Below are positions 20,208 to 27,784 of a stretch of 41,880 bases of DNA, piece after piece. This DNA comes from Gordonia amicalis NBRC 100051 = JCM 11271 (lineage in GTDB: Bacteria > Actinomycetota > Actinomycetes > Mycobacteriales > Mycobacteriaceae), in NCBI RefSeq assembly GCF_000332995.1, contig NZ_BANS01000012.1, positions 1-41,880 of the forward strand, given 5' to 3'. Within the stretch, counting starts at the first letter, position 1. The number at the start of each line of letters is the position of its first letter. The notes under the pieces were generated by a model. It saw nothing but the letters and a program-made list of their open reading frames with translations, was not told the DNA's origin and made no database searches. The position numbers were made by a program, and so were the translations under genes.

Positions 20208-21085
20208 GACGGCAGTCCTTCGAAGATCCGCGCACACACTCGCGCGTACCCGTCTGCGCGGTCGCCCAGCGGGACACCGGCCCGCGCGAGGAGCGCCGTG
20301 AAGTCGTCGGCGTCGCCCTCGGACGCGGCCGACACCCGGGATACGGCCCGCGCCAACGCCTCCCGCGCGGCGGGCGCACACGGGTTGGATTCCTGCACGT
20401 CTCGATACACCTCCGGTGTCCCGCCGGTGATCCGCGCCAGCAACGCCGACATCGTCGTGAACGGCGGGGTGGCCAGCGCCGTCGCCTCGTCGGCGCCGAC
20501 TCCGAGGTCGGCGAGCGCGCATCCGAACGACAGGATCGTCGCATGGGTGAGGGCCTGCACCGCCGCGCACAACCGGTCGTGCCGGTCCGCGGTCGTGACC
20601 TCCACCCGCGCGCCCCACCGTGCGAGGTCCTCGAGCAGACGGTCTGCGCCCGCGCCGCGCCGATGGACGACCACCGCGACCGTGCGCCCGGGCAGGCCGA
20701 GGGACGGCGCGAACATGGGATTGATCCCGACGATCGACCCGCCCCGGTCGCGATCGGCGGCGTCGAGACGGGCTACGGCCGACGAGAACCGCGTCTTGAC
20801 CGACAGCGTCTCCACCAACAGCGCGGTCGGGCGCAGCAGTGGCCCCACCTCCGCGACCGCGGCGAGCGCCACATCCTCCGGGACCGCGAAAACCACGACG
20901 TCCGCCTCGCGCAATTGCGCTATCGCCTCCGGACCGGGAGACCGGATGTCATCGCCGGAGCAGGCATCGAGCACGTGCACGGTGTTCCCGTCACCGCGCC
21001 ACCGGTCGGCGAGCATCGTCCCGACCGCCCCGGCGCCGCCGGCGACGACCACCGACCGTGCACCTGGGACGGGTGGTGCGGTCAC
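20204..21085 (-). CDS. papC: 4-amino-4-deoxyprephenate dehydrogenase (PapC type)
   Basis: 293 residues; the GTG at 21085 overlaps the papA stop. A Rossmann NAD(P)-binding site (VVVAGGAGAVGTMLADRW, about 12-29) is followed by a TyrA-like catalytic domain. In the TyrA-conserved HPMFGP motif the His, which in TyrA contacts the C4 hydroxyl of prephenate, is Asn here (GINPMFAPS, N122). That fits a substrate with an amino group at C4. The predicted reaction is oxidative decarboxylation of 4-amino-4-deoxyprephenate to p-aminophenylpyruvate. Gene context rather than domain content separates this from an ordinary prephenate dehydrogenase. Confidence 0.85.
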   Translation of the reverse strand: MTAPPVPGARSVVVAGGAGAVGTMLADRWRGDGNTVHVLDACSGDDIRSPGPEAIAQLREADVVVFAVPEDVALAAVAEVGPLLRPTALLVETLSVKTRFSSAVARLDAADRDRGGSIVGINPMFAPSLGLPGRTVAVVVHRRGAGADRLLEDLARWGARVEVTTADRHDRLCAAVQALTHATILSFGCALADLGVGADEATALATPPFTTMSALLARITGGTPEVYRDVQESNPCAPAAREALARAVSRVSAASEGDADDFTALLARAGVPLGDRADGYARVCARIFEGLPS

Positions 21086-23193
21086 GGGTCGCTCTCTTCG
21101 GCGACAGACAGGCAGCGGCGCATCGTCAGCGCCTTGACCATCGTCTCCTCGAACTCCTCGTCCGGATCCGACAGCGCGACGATCGCGCCGCCCACCCCGA
21201 ACGTCACCTCGGAACCGGTCGCGACCATGGTGCGGATCACGATCGACAGGTCGGCGGTTCCGGTCAGCGAGAAGTAGCCGATCGCGCCCGAGTACACCCC
21301 TCTCGGACCGGCTTCGAGTTTGTCGATGATCTCCATCGTGCGGATCTTCGGCGCCCCGGTCATCGATCCGCCGGGGAACGCCGCCCGCACACAGTCGACC
21401 GCTGACAGCCCCTCGCGCAGCGTCCCACGCACCGTCGACACCATCTGGTGCACGGGCGCGTACGTCTCGATATCGAACAGGGAGGGCACGTGCACCGATC
21501 CCGGCACGCAGACCCGCGACAGGTCGTTGCGGACGAGGTCGACGATCATCAGGTTCTCCGACCGGTCCTTCTCGCTGGCTCGCAGGTCGCACCGAAACCC
21601 CTGGTCCTCGACGGGGTCCGCCGACCGCGGCCGGGTGCCCTTGATCGGTTTCGATTCCACCGTCCGGTCCGCACCCACCTTCAGGAATCGTTCCGGGGAC
21701 GCGCTGAGCACCGACAGTCCCGAGAACTGGAGCAACGCGTTGTAGGGCATCGGGCTGATCTCGCGCAGACACGAGTACCCGGACACGGGATCGAGACTGC
21801 GGTGCACTGTGGCCGTGTTCGTCAGGCACACCTCGTAGGACTCCCCGGAGCGGATCTCCGCCAGGCATTGTTCGACGAGCCTCAAGTACGTCGGGTGGTT
21901 GTGCCGGAACACGATCGGCACCTCTTCCGCCGCCGGGACCAGTGGGGGAGCCGTCACTGGTGGCTCGGGGAGCGTGTCCTGCATCGCACCGATGGTCGAC
22001 GCCGTCTCGTGTAACCACCGCGCGGTATCGGGGTCGGCGGTGTCGGGGTCCGGGCCGTCCACCGATTCGAGTGCCAGCGCGTACGCACATCCCCGCTCGT
22101 GGTCGATCACGACGGCCCGGTCCGCGAACACGAGCGCCGCATCGGCCTGCTCGGACGCGTGTGCCAGCTGCCCGCCGGTGTCCGCCTTGAGTTCGTAGCC
22201 GAGATAGCCGACGTAGCCGAGGCAGAACCCGAACGGTGGATCCGTGCGCGGCGCCACCGACCGCTCCCGTAGTTGTGCGCCGAGATAGTCGAAGAAGGTG
22301 CTGCGGATCTTCTCCACCGTCCCGTCCGAATGTTCTACTCGCACGGTCATTTCCGGGACGCTGTAGGTCACGTATTCGGCGCGCGGACCCGAGCAGTCAC
22401 CCATCACGGAGAACCGGCCGTCTGCTTCGTCGGCCGCCGACCCGTCCAGCCAGTAGCTGTTCGGTCCACCGGCGAACAGCCGCTCGTACACCGCCCCGGG
22501 GTCCACGACCCGGTCCACCTTCACCGACCGGATCCGGTAACGGTCTCTCGGCTTCGTTGCCGGCGCCTCGGTCTCCGCTGCCGTCGGGGGAGTCCTTGCC
22601 GCCCGGGTCGGCCGGGGCGCCCGCACCGGCGTCGCTGCCGCGAAGTTCGCCAGGAGTTCCCGGCCGTACTCGGAGCAGATCGACTCCGGGTGAAACTGCA
22701 CCCCCCACAACGGCAGTTCCCGATGACGTACCGCCATCAGGACACCGTCGTCCGACCACGCCTGGACTTCCAACGCGTCGGGGACATCCACGACCGCCAA
22801 GGAGTGGTACCTCACCGCCCGGAACGGGGACGGCAGTCCCGCGAACAGGCCTCTGCCGTCGTGGTGCACCGCGCTGATCCGTCCGTGTCGAGGTTCGGGC
22901 GCCGGTACCACCGGGCTGCCGAACACGTGACACAGTCCCTGGTGGCCCAGACACACGCCGAGCACGGGAAGCCCGCTGTCGGTCAGGGCCCGCGCGCTGA
23001 TCCCGAAGTCGCGCGCGCAGTCCGGCCGGCCCGGGCCGGGGGAGACCACCACGTTGTCGAACGCCGTCAGGTCCACCGACGGCCACGGCATGTCGTTGGC
23101 GACGACCGTCGGCTCCCGGCCGTTGACCTCCGTCAACAACGTGTACAGGTTGTACGTGAACGAGTCGTAGTTGTCGATGAGCAGTGTCCGCAC
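21082..23193 (-). CDS. papA: Fused aminodeoxychorismate synthase (PabAB/PapA)
   Basis: 703 residues from the GTG at 23193, behind GAGGTGG. Residues 1-190 are a glutamine amidotransferase (SPGPGRP, nucleophile C81 in GVCLGHQG, H168/E170 in FHPES). Residues about 215-700 are the chorismate-binding synthase. The diagnostic motif is PIKGT (516-520): Lys occurs in aminodeoxychorismate synthases, whereas anthranilate synthases have PIAGT. PGGSMTGAPK is also present. It makes 4-amino-4-deoxychorismate from chorismate and glutamine. The fused form is usual in secondary-metabolite clusters such as chloramphenicol. No ADC lyase (pabC) accompanies it, so folate supply is unlikely to be its job. Confidence 0.92.
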   Translation of the reverse strand: MRTLLIDNYDSFTYNLYTLLTEVNGREPTVVANDMPWPSVDLTAFDNVVVSPGPGRPDCARDFGISARALTDSGLPVLGVCLGHQGLCHVFGSPVVPAPEPRHGRISAVHHDGRGLFAGLPSPFRAVRYHSLAVVDVPDALEVQAWSDDGVLMAVRHRELPLWGVQFHPESICSEYGRELLANFAAATPVRAPRPTRAARTPPTAAETEAPATKPRDRYRIRSVKVDRVVDPGAVYERLFAGGPNSYWLDGSAADEADGRFSVMGDCSGPRAEYVTYSVPEMTVRVEHSDGTVEKIRSTFFDYLGAQLRERSVAPRTDPPFGFCLGYVGYLGYELKADTGGQLAHASEQADAALVFADRAVVIDHERGCAYALALESVDGPDPDTADPDTARWLHETASTIGAMQDTLPEPPVTAPPLVPAAEEVPIVFRHNHPTYLRLVEQCLAEIRSGESYEVCLTNTATVHRSLDPVSGYSCLREISPMPYNALLQFSGLSVLSASPERFLKVGADRTVESKPIKGTRPRSADPVEDQGFRCDLRASEKDRSENLMIVDLVRNDLSRVCVPGSVHVPSLFDIETYAPVHQMVSTVRGTLREGLSAVDCVRAAFPGGSMTGAPKIRTMEIIDKLEAGPRGVYSGAIGYFSLTGTADLSIVIRTMVATGSEVTFGVGGAIVALSDPDEEFEETMVKALTMRRCLSVAEESDP

Positions 23194-23203
23194 GGCGGCC
23201 ACC

Positions 23204-23632
23204 TCAGTCCGTGCTCGGGCCGCCGACGTCCGCGGCAATCCGTTCGGTGAGGGCACGATCCGGTCCTGCGTTCTCGGCCGGGACGCCGTTGGTCCGCAGT
23301 TCCTCGGTCACCACGATCAGGTCCTCCACCCGGCAGGTCTCCGAGATGAGCAGGTCGTAGAGGTCGTGCAGGAACTGCGGGGAGAGGTCGTGATCGAGGG
23401 CGTACCGGTGGGCATGCTCGTGCACCGCTCCGACACGGCGCGGCTGCATCACCGGAATGGTGTATCGCTGCTTGAGGTGCGCGATGCGGGTGCACACCTC
23501 TATCCGGGCGCGCACGTCCTCGAGCAGTCGGTCGTCGATACCGTCCAACTCCGCACGGAGGTCCGCGAGCTCGCGTTCGCCGACGTCGCTCCCACCCAGC
23601 ATCTGTCCCTTGTCGCCCATCGATTTGTTCAC
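23204..23632 (-). CDS. papB: 4-amino-4-deoxychorismate mutase (AroQ-fold, PapB type)
   Basis: 142 residues from the GTG at 23632, which has AAGGTG upstream; the ATG at 23620 lacks one. This is a three-helix AroQ-type chorismate mutase: R26, R43, K54 and R66 match E. coli R11, R28, K39 and R51. By alignment from memory, the E. coli D48 and E52 positions, which hold the C4 hydroxyl of chorismate, are Q63 and V67 here. This suggests a 4-amino substrate. It is the first gene of the operon papB-papA-papC-N-oxygenase, with 10 bases to papA. Confidence 0.88.
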   Translation of the reverse strand: MNKSMGDKGQMLGGSDVGERELADLRAELDGIDDRLLEDVRARIEVCTRIAHLKQRYTIPVMQPRRVGAVHEHAHRYALDHDLSPQFLHDLYDLLISETCRVEDLIVVTEELRTNGVPAENAGPDRALTERIAADVGGPSTD

Positions 23633-23941
23633 GCCACGACCACCTTGCGCTGTCCGAAGGGAAGTGCGGCCCGCCAACTTGAACCGCCGAGATGCGACGC
23701 CGACCTCGACTGGTCCTGCGCCCGGTTCGGTCTCGCGAACCGCGTCCCCCGACTCGGTCCATAGTCGCACCGACCGCGTGCACTGTGAGGGAGTTGGCGT
23801 CACCGCCCGGTCACGATTCACCAACGAACGCGACGTCACTGTCGTCCGATCAGATGGGGGGTGGTTCGATCGCGTCGGTCTGGCTGTGTCCGCGCGGCGC
23901 ACGAACTCGTGTCGGGTCAGTGGGACGGCCGGACAGGGCGT
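23633..23941. other. Leader region of the pap operon, no gene seen
   Basis: 309 bases between the ATPase stop and papB. The papB frame stays open through much of it on the - strand, but the encoded Arg/Thr-rich residues do not look like protein. It should hold the pap promoter; I see no convincing -10/-35 pair or long hairpin. Confidence 0.5.
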
Positions 23942-25030
23942 TCAAGCGGGCAGCGGCACCCCGACGTCGGCGCCGCCCTCTTCGGTGATCCGAGCTCCCA
24001 TTCGGGTGAAGGTGGGGGTGGTGATGAACCCGCCGGCGAAGAGGGCCTCGCCCTGGCGGAACTCGGGTGACTCCGCCAGCAAGTGTTCGCCGACGAACCC
24101 GAACGTGTCGGCGAGTTCGGCCAGATCGCGCGGGGCGTTCATCCGCATCAGGCACAGGTTGTCGCACTGGGACAACACGTTGGGGTGGATCTTCGTCGGC
24201 CGTTGCGTGGACAGGAGAAGCCAGAGACCGAACTTGCGGCCTTCGGCTGCGATCTGCACGACGCGATCGATCAGGGCCTGCTCCACGGCGCTGGTGGCGA
24301 CGGGCGGGCAGATGTTGTGGGCCTCGTCGATGACGATGAGGACGGGGCGACGCTCTTCGCGGCGAGCCCACAGGTGTTCGAGCACGCTGAGGGCGGCCAC
24401 CTTGGGTTCCGCCGAGTGGGCGAATCCGCCCAGGTCGAGCACGGTTGCCTGGGGGCGCTCGTCGACGATGTCGGTGGCCGCGACCTCGCCCCGCGCCCAC
24501 AGGTCCCAGTCGAGGACCTGGAGATTCTCGATCCGCTTGGCCAGCCGCTGGTGGCCGGGGTCGTCGGAGGCGCGCAGCGCGGTGATGTAGGTGCTCTGGT
24601 CCGGCGTGCCGGTGAGAGTGGCGTCGGCGTGGAGCAGGACGTTGTACTCGTCGGCGTCGGCGATCGGGTCCAGCTGCAGGACCGCGGCCTTCGCGGCGAG
24701 CGGCAGGTCGGTGAACCGCGTCCGCAGCTGGGGGAGGTCGCGCCGCGTCGAATGCAGCACCCGGATGTCGGATGCGGCGATGGTCTCGGCGGCTTCGGGG
24801 TCGGAGCTGTCCCTCGTCTCCGGCAAGCGGGTGAAGTCGGCATTCGGGTCGAGGATGAGCAGCGGGAGTCGGGTGCTCAGGAGCAACTGCTCCAGCACCA
24901 CACCGAGCGCGTAGGTCTTGCCCGAACCGCTCTGGCCGCACCAGAAGGTGTGACGGTTGAACTTCAGGGCGGAGAGAACGACTTCGGACGTCGCGTCGTC
25001 GCGATGGCTTCCCACTGTCAGCTGAACCAC
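23942..25030 (-). CDS. HerA-like/DUF87 P-loop ATPase
   Basis: 362 residues from the GTG at 25030; a start at 25063 adds eleven. TATCGT at 25037-25042 (- strand) lies seven bases before this GTG, which suggests leaderless transcription. Walker A is CGQSGSGKTYALG (G32-T39), Walker B is RPVLIVIDEAHN, and LLLSTQRPTKIHPNVLSQC resembles the sensor/arginine region of HerA-FtsK ATPases. HerA homologues move DNA, often with a NurA or SIR2-type nuclease partner; none is next to it. It is therefore a solitary ATPase of unknown role, just upstream of the pap operon on the same strand. Confidence 0.82.
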   Translation of the reverse strand: MVQLTVGSHRDDATSEVVLSALKFNRHTFWCGQSGSGKTYALGVVLEQLLLSTRLPLLILDPNADFTRLPETRDSSDPEAAETIAASDIRVLHSTRRDLPQLRTRFTDLPLAAKAAVLQLDPIADADEYNVLLHADATLTGTPDQSTYITALRASDDPGHQRLAKRIENLQVLDWDLWARGEVAATDIVDERPQATVLDLGGFAHSAEPKVAALSVLEHLWARREERRPVLIVIDEAHNICPPVATSAVEQALIDRVVQIAAEGRKFGLWLLLSTQRPTKIHPNVLSQCDNLCLMRMNAPRDLAELADTFGFVGEHLLAESPEFRQGEALFAGGFITTPTFTRMGARITEEGGADVGVPLPA

Positions 25031-25162
25031 GCCTGAACGATACGGCGTCGGAGGCCTCGGCACCGACTCGCACGGTCGCGTGGCGCGGTGTCGGAGAATC
25101 GCCGCCTGCCGCGAGCGCTACTTGTAGCCAGCGCTGCGATGTTCAGGTGGCGATCCCGGCCT

Positions 25163-25465
25163 TCACTTGCGGGCGTGCCGCAGGTAGCCGTACAGGGCGG
25201 CACGATGGCCGCGGGTGTAGCTGGGTTCCTCGTCGTCGGGGTCAGGCGGACAGTCGAGGGTCGACGATGCGAGCTGACGTGCCCACGGTGCCGGCAGTGC
25301 GCACAGCGCGGCTTCCGCGTCGTCGAACCCCTTCTGGAAGAGATCGGGATCGAGATGCTCGTCGAGGTCGGCGTCGTAGATCGGGAACGACGTGGGAAGC
25401 CGGGTGACTACTCCGTATTCGGTGACGATGTCGAGGTCGGGGAGCTCGTTCTCGTGATTTGTCAA
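25163..25465 (-). CDS. Small acidic hypothetical protein
   Basis: 100 residues from the TTG at 25465, overlapping the stop of the recombinase-like gene as TTGA, so the two are probably co-translated. It is rich in Asp, Glu and Pro, contains no membrane segment and ends GHRAALYGYLRHARK. I do not recognise the family. The overlap implies a role tied to the recombinase-like protein. The 132 bases between its stop and the ATPase start contain imperfect AGCGCT inverted repeats that may terminate this pair. Confidence 0.6.
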   Translation of the reverse strand: MTNHENELPDLDIVTEYGVVTRLPTSFPIYDADLDEHLDPDLFQKGFDDAEAALCALPAPWARQLASSTLDCPPDPDDEEPSYTRGHRAALYGYLRHARK

Positions 25466-26073
25466 CGGACCGTGCGCCTTTCGGCGAGGGTGCGGTAGAG
25501 CGTTGCACGGCTGACCCCCAGCGCCTGGGCGATCCTCGGCACGGATTCGCCTGCGGCACGCATCTGTTCGGCACGCAGCACCTGCTCGTCGTCGAGGACA
25601 CGGGGGCGTCCGACCGTCGATGCAGGCTGCCGGTGTGTCGTCGTGGTCCGCGGCCTCGACGAGCTGAGCCCGGGGGAGGGGTCGTCGAGTTCGGCCAGGG
25701 ACGCCAGGAGTCCGACGACCATCGCGCCGGCGGGATCGTCGGTGTCGATGCCCTCGCGCAACGAGCGGAGGCCGATGCTGCGTTTCGCGAGTTCACGCGT
25801 GATGGCCATGACCTCGCGGATGTTGCGTCCGAGACGGTCGATGCCCACGACCACGGTGGTGTCACCAGCCCGCGCGTAGTCCAGCAGTGCGTTCATGCCC
25901 GGTCGACGGTCCGCGGACCGAACCCGGTCGGCGACGTCGGTATAGATCCGTGCCGGATCAACCCCTGCTTCTGTCAATGCATCGATCTGCGGACCGAGGG
26001 CGTGTGCTCCCGGGGTCTCGCGCGCGTATCCGAGGGACATCCCCGGCGCGCCGCCTCTCGCTTCTGCCGTCAC
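25462..26073 (-). CDS. Serine-recombinase-like protein with altered nucleophile site
   Basis: 203 residues from the GTG at 26073; an ATG at 26040 would start at the usual family N terminus. The fold matches Tn3/Hin resolvases: GYAR, a conserved Q at 29, RPGMNALLDYARAGD, DRLGRNIREV and a C-terminal Hin-like HTH (GRPRVLDDEQ..., VPRIAQALGVSRATLYRTL). The nucleophile of the YARVS motif should be Ser, but the sequence reads YARETP with Thr at 20. The long E helix (normally ERxxIxER) is replaced by a Pro/Ser/Thr stretch. It may be an inactive, DNA-binding relative. TAGAGT at 26081-26086 (- strand) is a possible -10 box. Confidence 0.8.
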   Translation of the reverse strand: MTAEARGGAPGMSLGYARETPGAHALGPQIDALTEAGVDPARIYTDVADRVRSADRRPGMNALLDYARAGDTTVVVGIDRLGRNIREVMAITRELAKRSIGLRSLREGIDTDDPAGAMVVGLLASLAELDDPSPGLSSSRPRTTTTHRQPASTVGRPRVLDDEQVLRAEQMRAAGESVPRIAQALGVSRATLYRTLAERRTVR

Positions 26074-26086
26074 GACGAGGACTCTA

Positions 26087-26114
26087 TCTCAAAAGTCTCG
26101 ATACAGATTTGAGA
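26087..26114. promoter_or_regulatory. Dyad upstream of the recombinase-like gene
   Basis: TCTCAAA (26087-26093) and TTTGAGA (26108-26114) are perfect arms 14 bases apart. The arms lie just upstream of the putative -10 of the recombinase-like gene. They could be a res-like binding site or an operator. Confidence 0.5.
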
Positions 26115-26171
26115 CGCGCGCGGGAGATTCGAGATTGATCGTCTGGAACGCTCGGCCAAGTCTGAGTTTTC

Positions 26172-26213
26172 GCGACAAAGTGTCGCAAAATACTGTCTCG
26201 TAAGTTTCGAGAC
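26172..26213. promoter_or_regulatory. Two further dyads in the divergent region
   Basis: GCGACA/TGTCGC (26172-26177, 26181-26186), flanked by TTTT and AAAA, and GTCTCG/CGAGAC (26195-26200, 26208-26213) sit side by side. The region 26074-26395 has no gene. It also holds TAGGGT (26343-26348), a possible -10 for the monooxygenase gene. Confidence 0.5.
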
Positions 26214-26395
26214 GAGATCGGTGCCGAACGTGATCGCGGTCGTGTGCCGGGGGGAGTGCGTCGACGATCTTCGGCGCAGCACGTCGACGACCGGATTTCG
26301 ATCAGGCTGCGCGCAATCGTGTCCCGCTGATCCCGGCAGACCTAGGGTGCAGCAGTCCCATTCACGTCCCTCGTTCTGTGAAAGAAGTCGCACTC

Positions 26396-27426
26396 GTGTC
26401 TGAAGAAGCCGCCCGTCCGCTCCATTTCGCCGCGTTCGTCATGAACACGACCAGCCACATCGTCCAGGGCACGTGGCGTCGCCCGTCGTCGCGGTCGGCC
26501 GACTTCAACGATCTCGATCACTGGGTGAACCTCGCGAAGACGCTCGAGCGCGGGAAGTTCGACGCCATCTTCTTCGCCGACGTCGTCGGTCTCTATGCGC
26601 CGTACCGCGGTGACGAACGGAAGTACTTCGAAGCCGGTCTGCAGGTCCCGAGCAACGACCCGAGTGTGTTGGCCAGTGCGATCGCCTACGCTACAGAGCA
26701 TCTCGGAATCGCCTTCACCGCGAGCATCCTGCAGGAGCATCCGTTCAATTTCGCCCGCCGGATCTCGACCCTCGATCACGCGACGAAGGGCCGCATCGCG
26801 TGGAACATCGTCACGAACTACCTGCCGAATGCCAGCCGCAACTTCGGACTCGAAGGTCTCACGGCGCACGACGCTCGTTATGCGTGGGCCGACGAGTACG
26901 TGGACGTCGCCTACAAGCTGTGGGAGGGCAGCTGGGAGGACGACGCGCTACTCCAGGACCGTGAGCGCGGTGTCCACGCCGATTACGACAAGGTCCACCG
27001 CATCAACTATGTGGGGGAGCGGTACCGGGTCGAGGGGCCGCACCTCGTGTCACCCAGCCCCAGCGCACCCCATTTCTCTTCCAGCCCGGCGCGTCCGAGG
27101 CGGGCCGCGGGTTCGCGGCGAGCAATGCCGAGGCGGTGTTCCTCGCCAGTGCGAATCGCCAAGGCGCACTAAGAGACACGACCGACATCCGGCAGCGGGC
27201 GGTGGCGGTCGGCCGCCGCGCGGAGGACCTGAAGTTCTTTCAGGGGCTGTACGTCGTGCCGACCTCGACAGAGGCCGAAGCGGCACGCGTCGCCGCGGAA
27301 CTCGACGAGTGGATCGACCACGACAGACATCTCGCGCACATGTCGGGGTCCATCGGCATCGACTTCGGTCACGACGACCTCGATACCCCGGTCGGTGAGA
27401 TCCAGACGATCAGTGCCTGTAGGTAG
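26396..27426 (+). pseudogene. Broken LLM-class flavin monooxygenase (NtaA/DszA type)
   Basis: It starts at the GTG at 26396 behind GAAAGAAG. The first 220 residues match flavin-dependent monooxygenases of the nitrilotriacetate/dibenzothiophene-sulfone type (MNTTSHIVQGTWR, FFADVVGLY, GRIAWNIVTNYLPNASRNFG). The frame breaks in the C4 tract 27058-27061. One extra C restores SPQRTPFLFQPGASEAGRGF, which continues in another frame as far as DTPVGEI and then meets a stop at 27424. Full-length relatives run to about 440-450 residues, so roughly 100 C-terminal residues are missing as well. Two lesions make a working enzyme unlikely. Confidence 0.85.
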
Positions 27427-27784
27427 AGCTGAAGGAACGGGCCGTCGTTCGCCACCGGAGCGGTTGACGCCGGGTCCGTGAAGGCCACGACGTCGTCGGC
27501 GCCGTCGACGGCGGTGAGCTCATCGCCTGAACGCCTCGGCGCGCTCCCATCGAAGCGAGGCCGCGCCGTTCGGAACCGCGCCGGCGGCACAGCCGTCGAG
27601 GGCCGGAACGCGCATGGTGCTGGTGGTGCGCGTGGGACCAACCGTCACTATCGGGCCAACTGAGTCGCGAGCCCGGTGTGGTTGATGTCCGGTTCGCTCT
27701 GTTCCGGTATATCTCTGGCAGTGCTTTGGTCGGGAAGCCGAAGAATCCCTCGTGCGCATTTCCTGTACAGAGAAAGGCTGTCTC
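27427..27784. other. Intergenic region after the broken monooxygenase
   Basis: 358 bases with only weak, shadow-like ORFs on both strands. Homology to the monooxygenase stops near 27405, so this is probably sequence brought next to it by a deletion. The right end carries the ribosome binding site AGAAAGG (27771-27777) of the secreted protein gene. Confidence 0.5.

Noticed and set aside
19173..21137. A 654-codon open frame on the + strand across the N-oxygenase and papC genes
   Set aside because: It reads antisense through two well-supported genes, is full of Arg/Gly/Pro/His with no domain pattern, and is a high-GC shadow frame.
21082..23193. Anthranilate synthase or salicylate-type chorismate enzyme
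   Set aside because: The PIKGT motif with Lys, the fused amidotransferase order and the adjacent mutase, dehydrogenase and N-oxygenase genes point to aminodeoxychorismate synthase.
27369..27641. A 90-codon - strand frame after the broken monooxygenase
   Set aside because: It crosses the monooxygenase remnant, has no recognisable motif or ribosome binding site, and Pro/Ala/Arg-rich composition typical of a random GC-rich frame.
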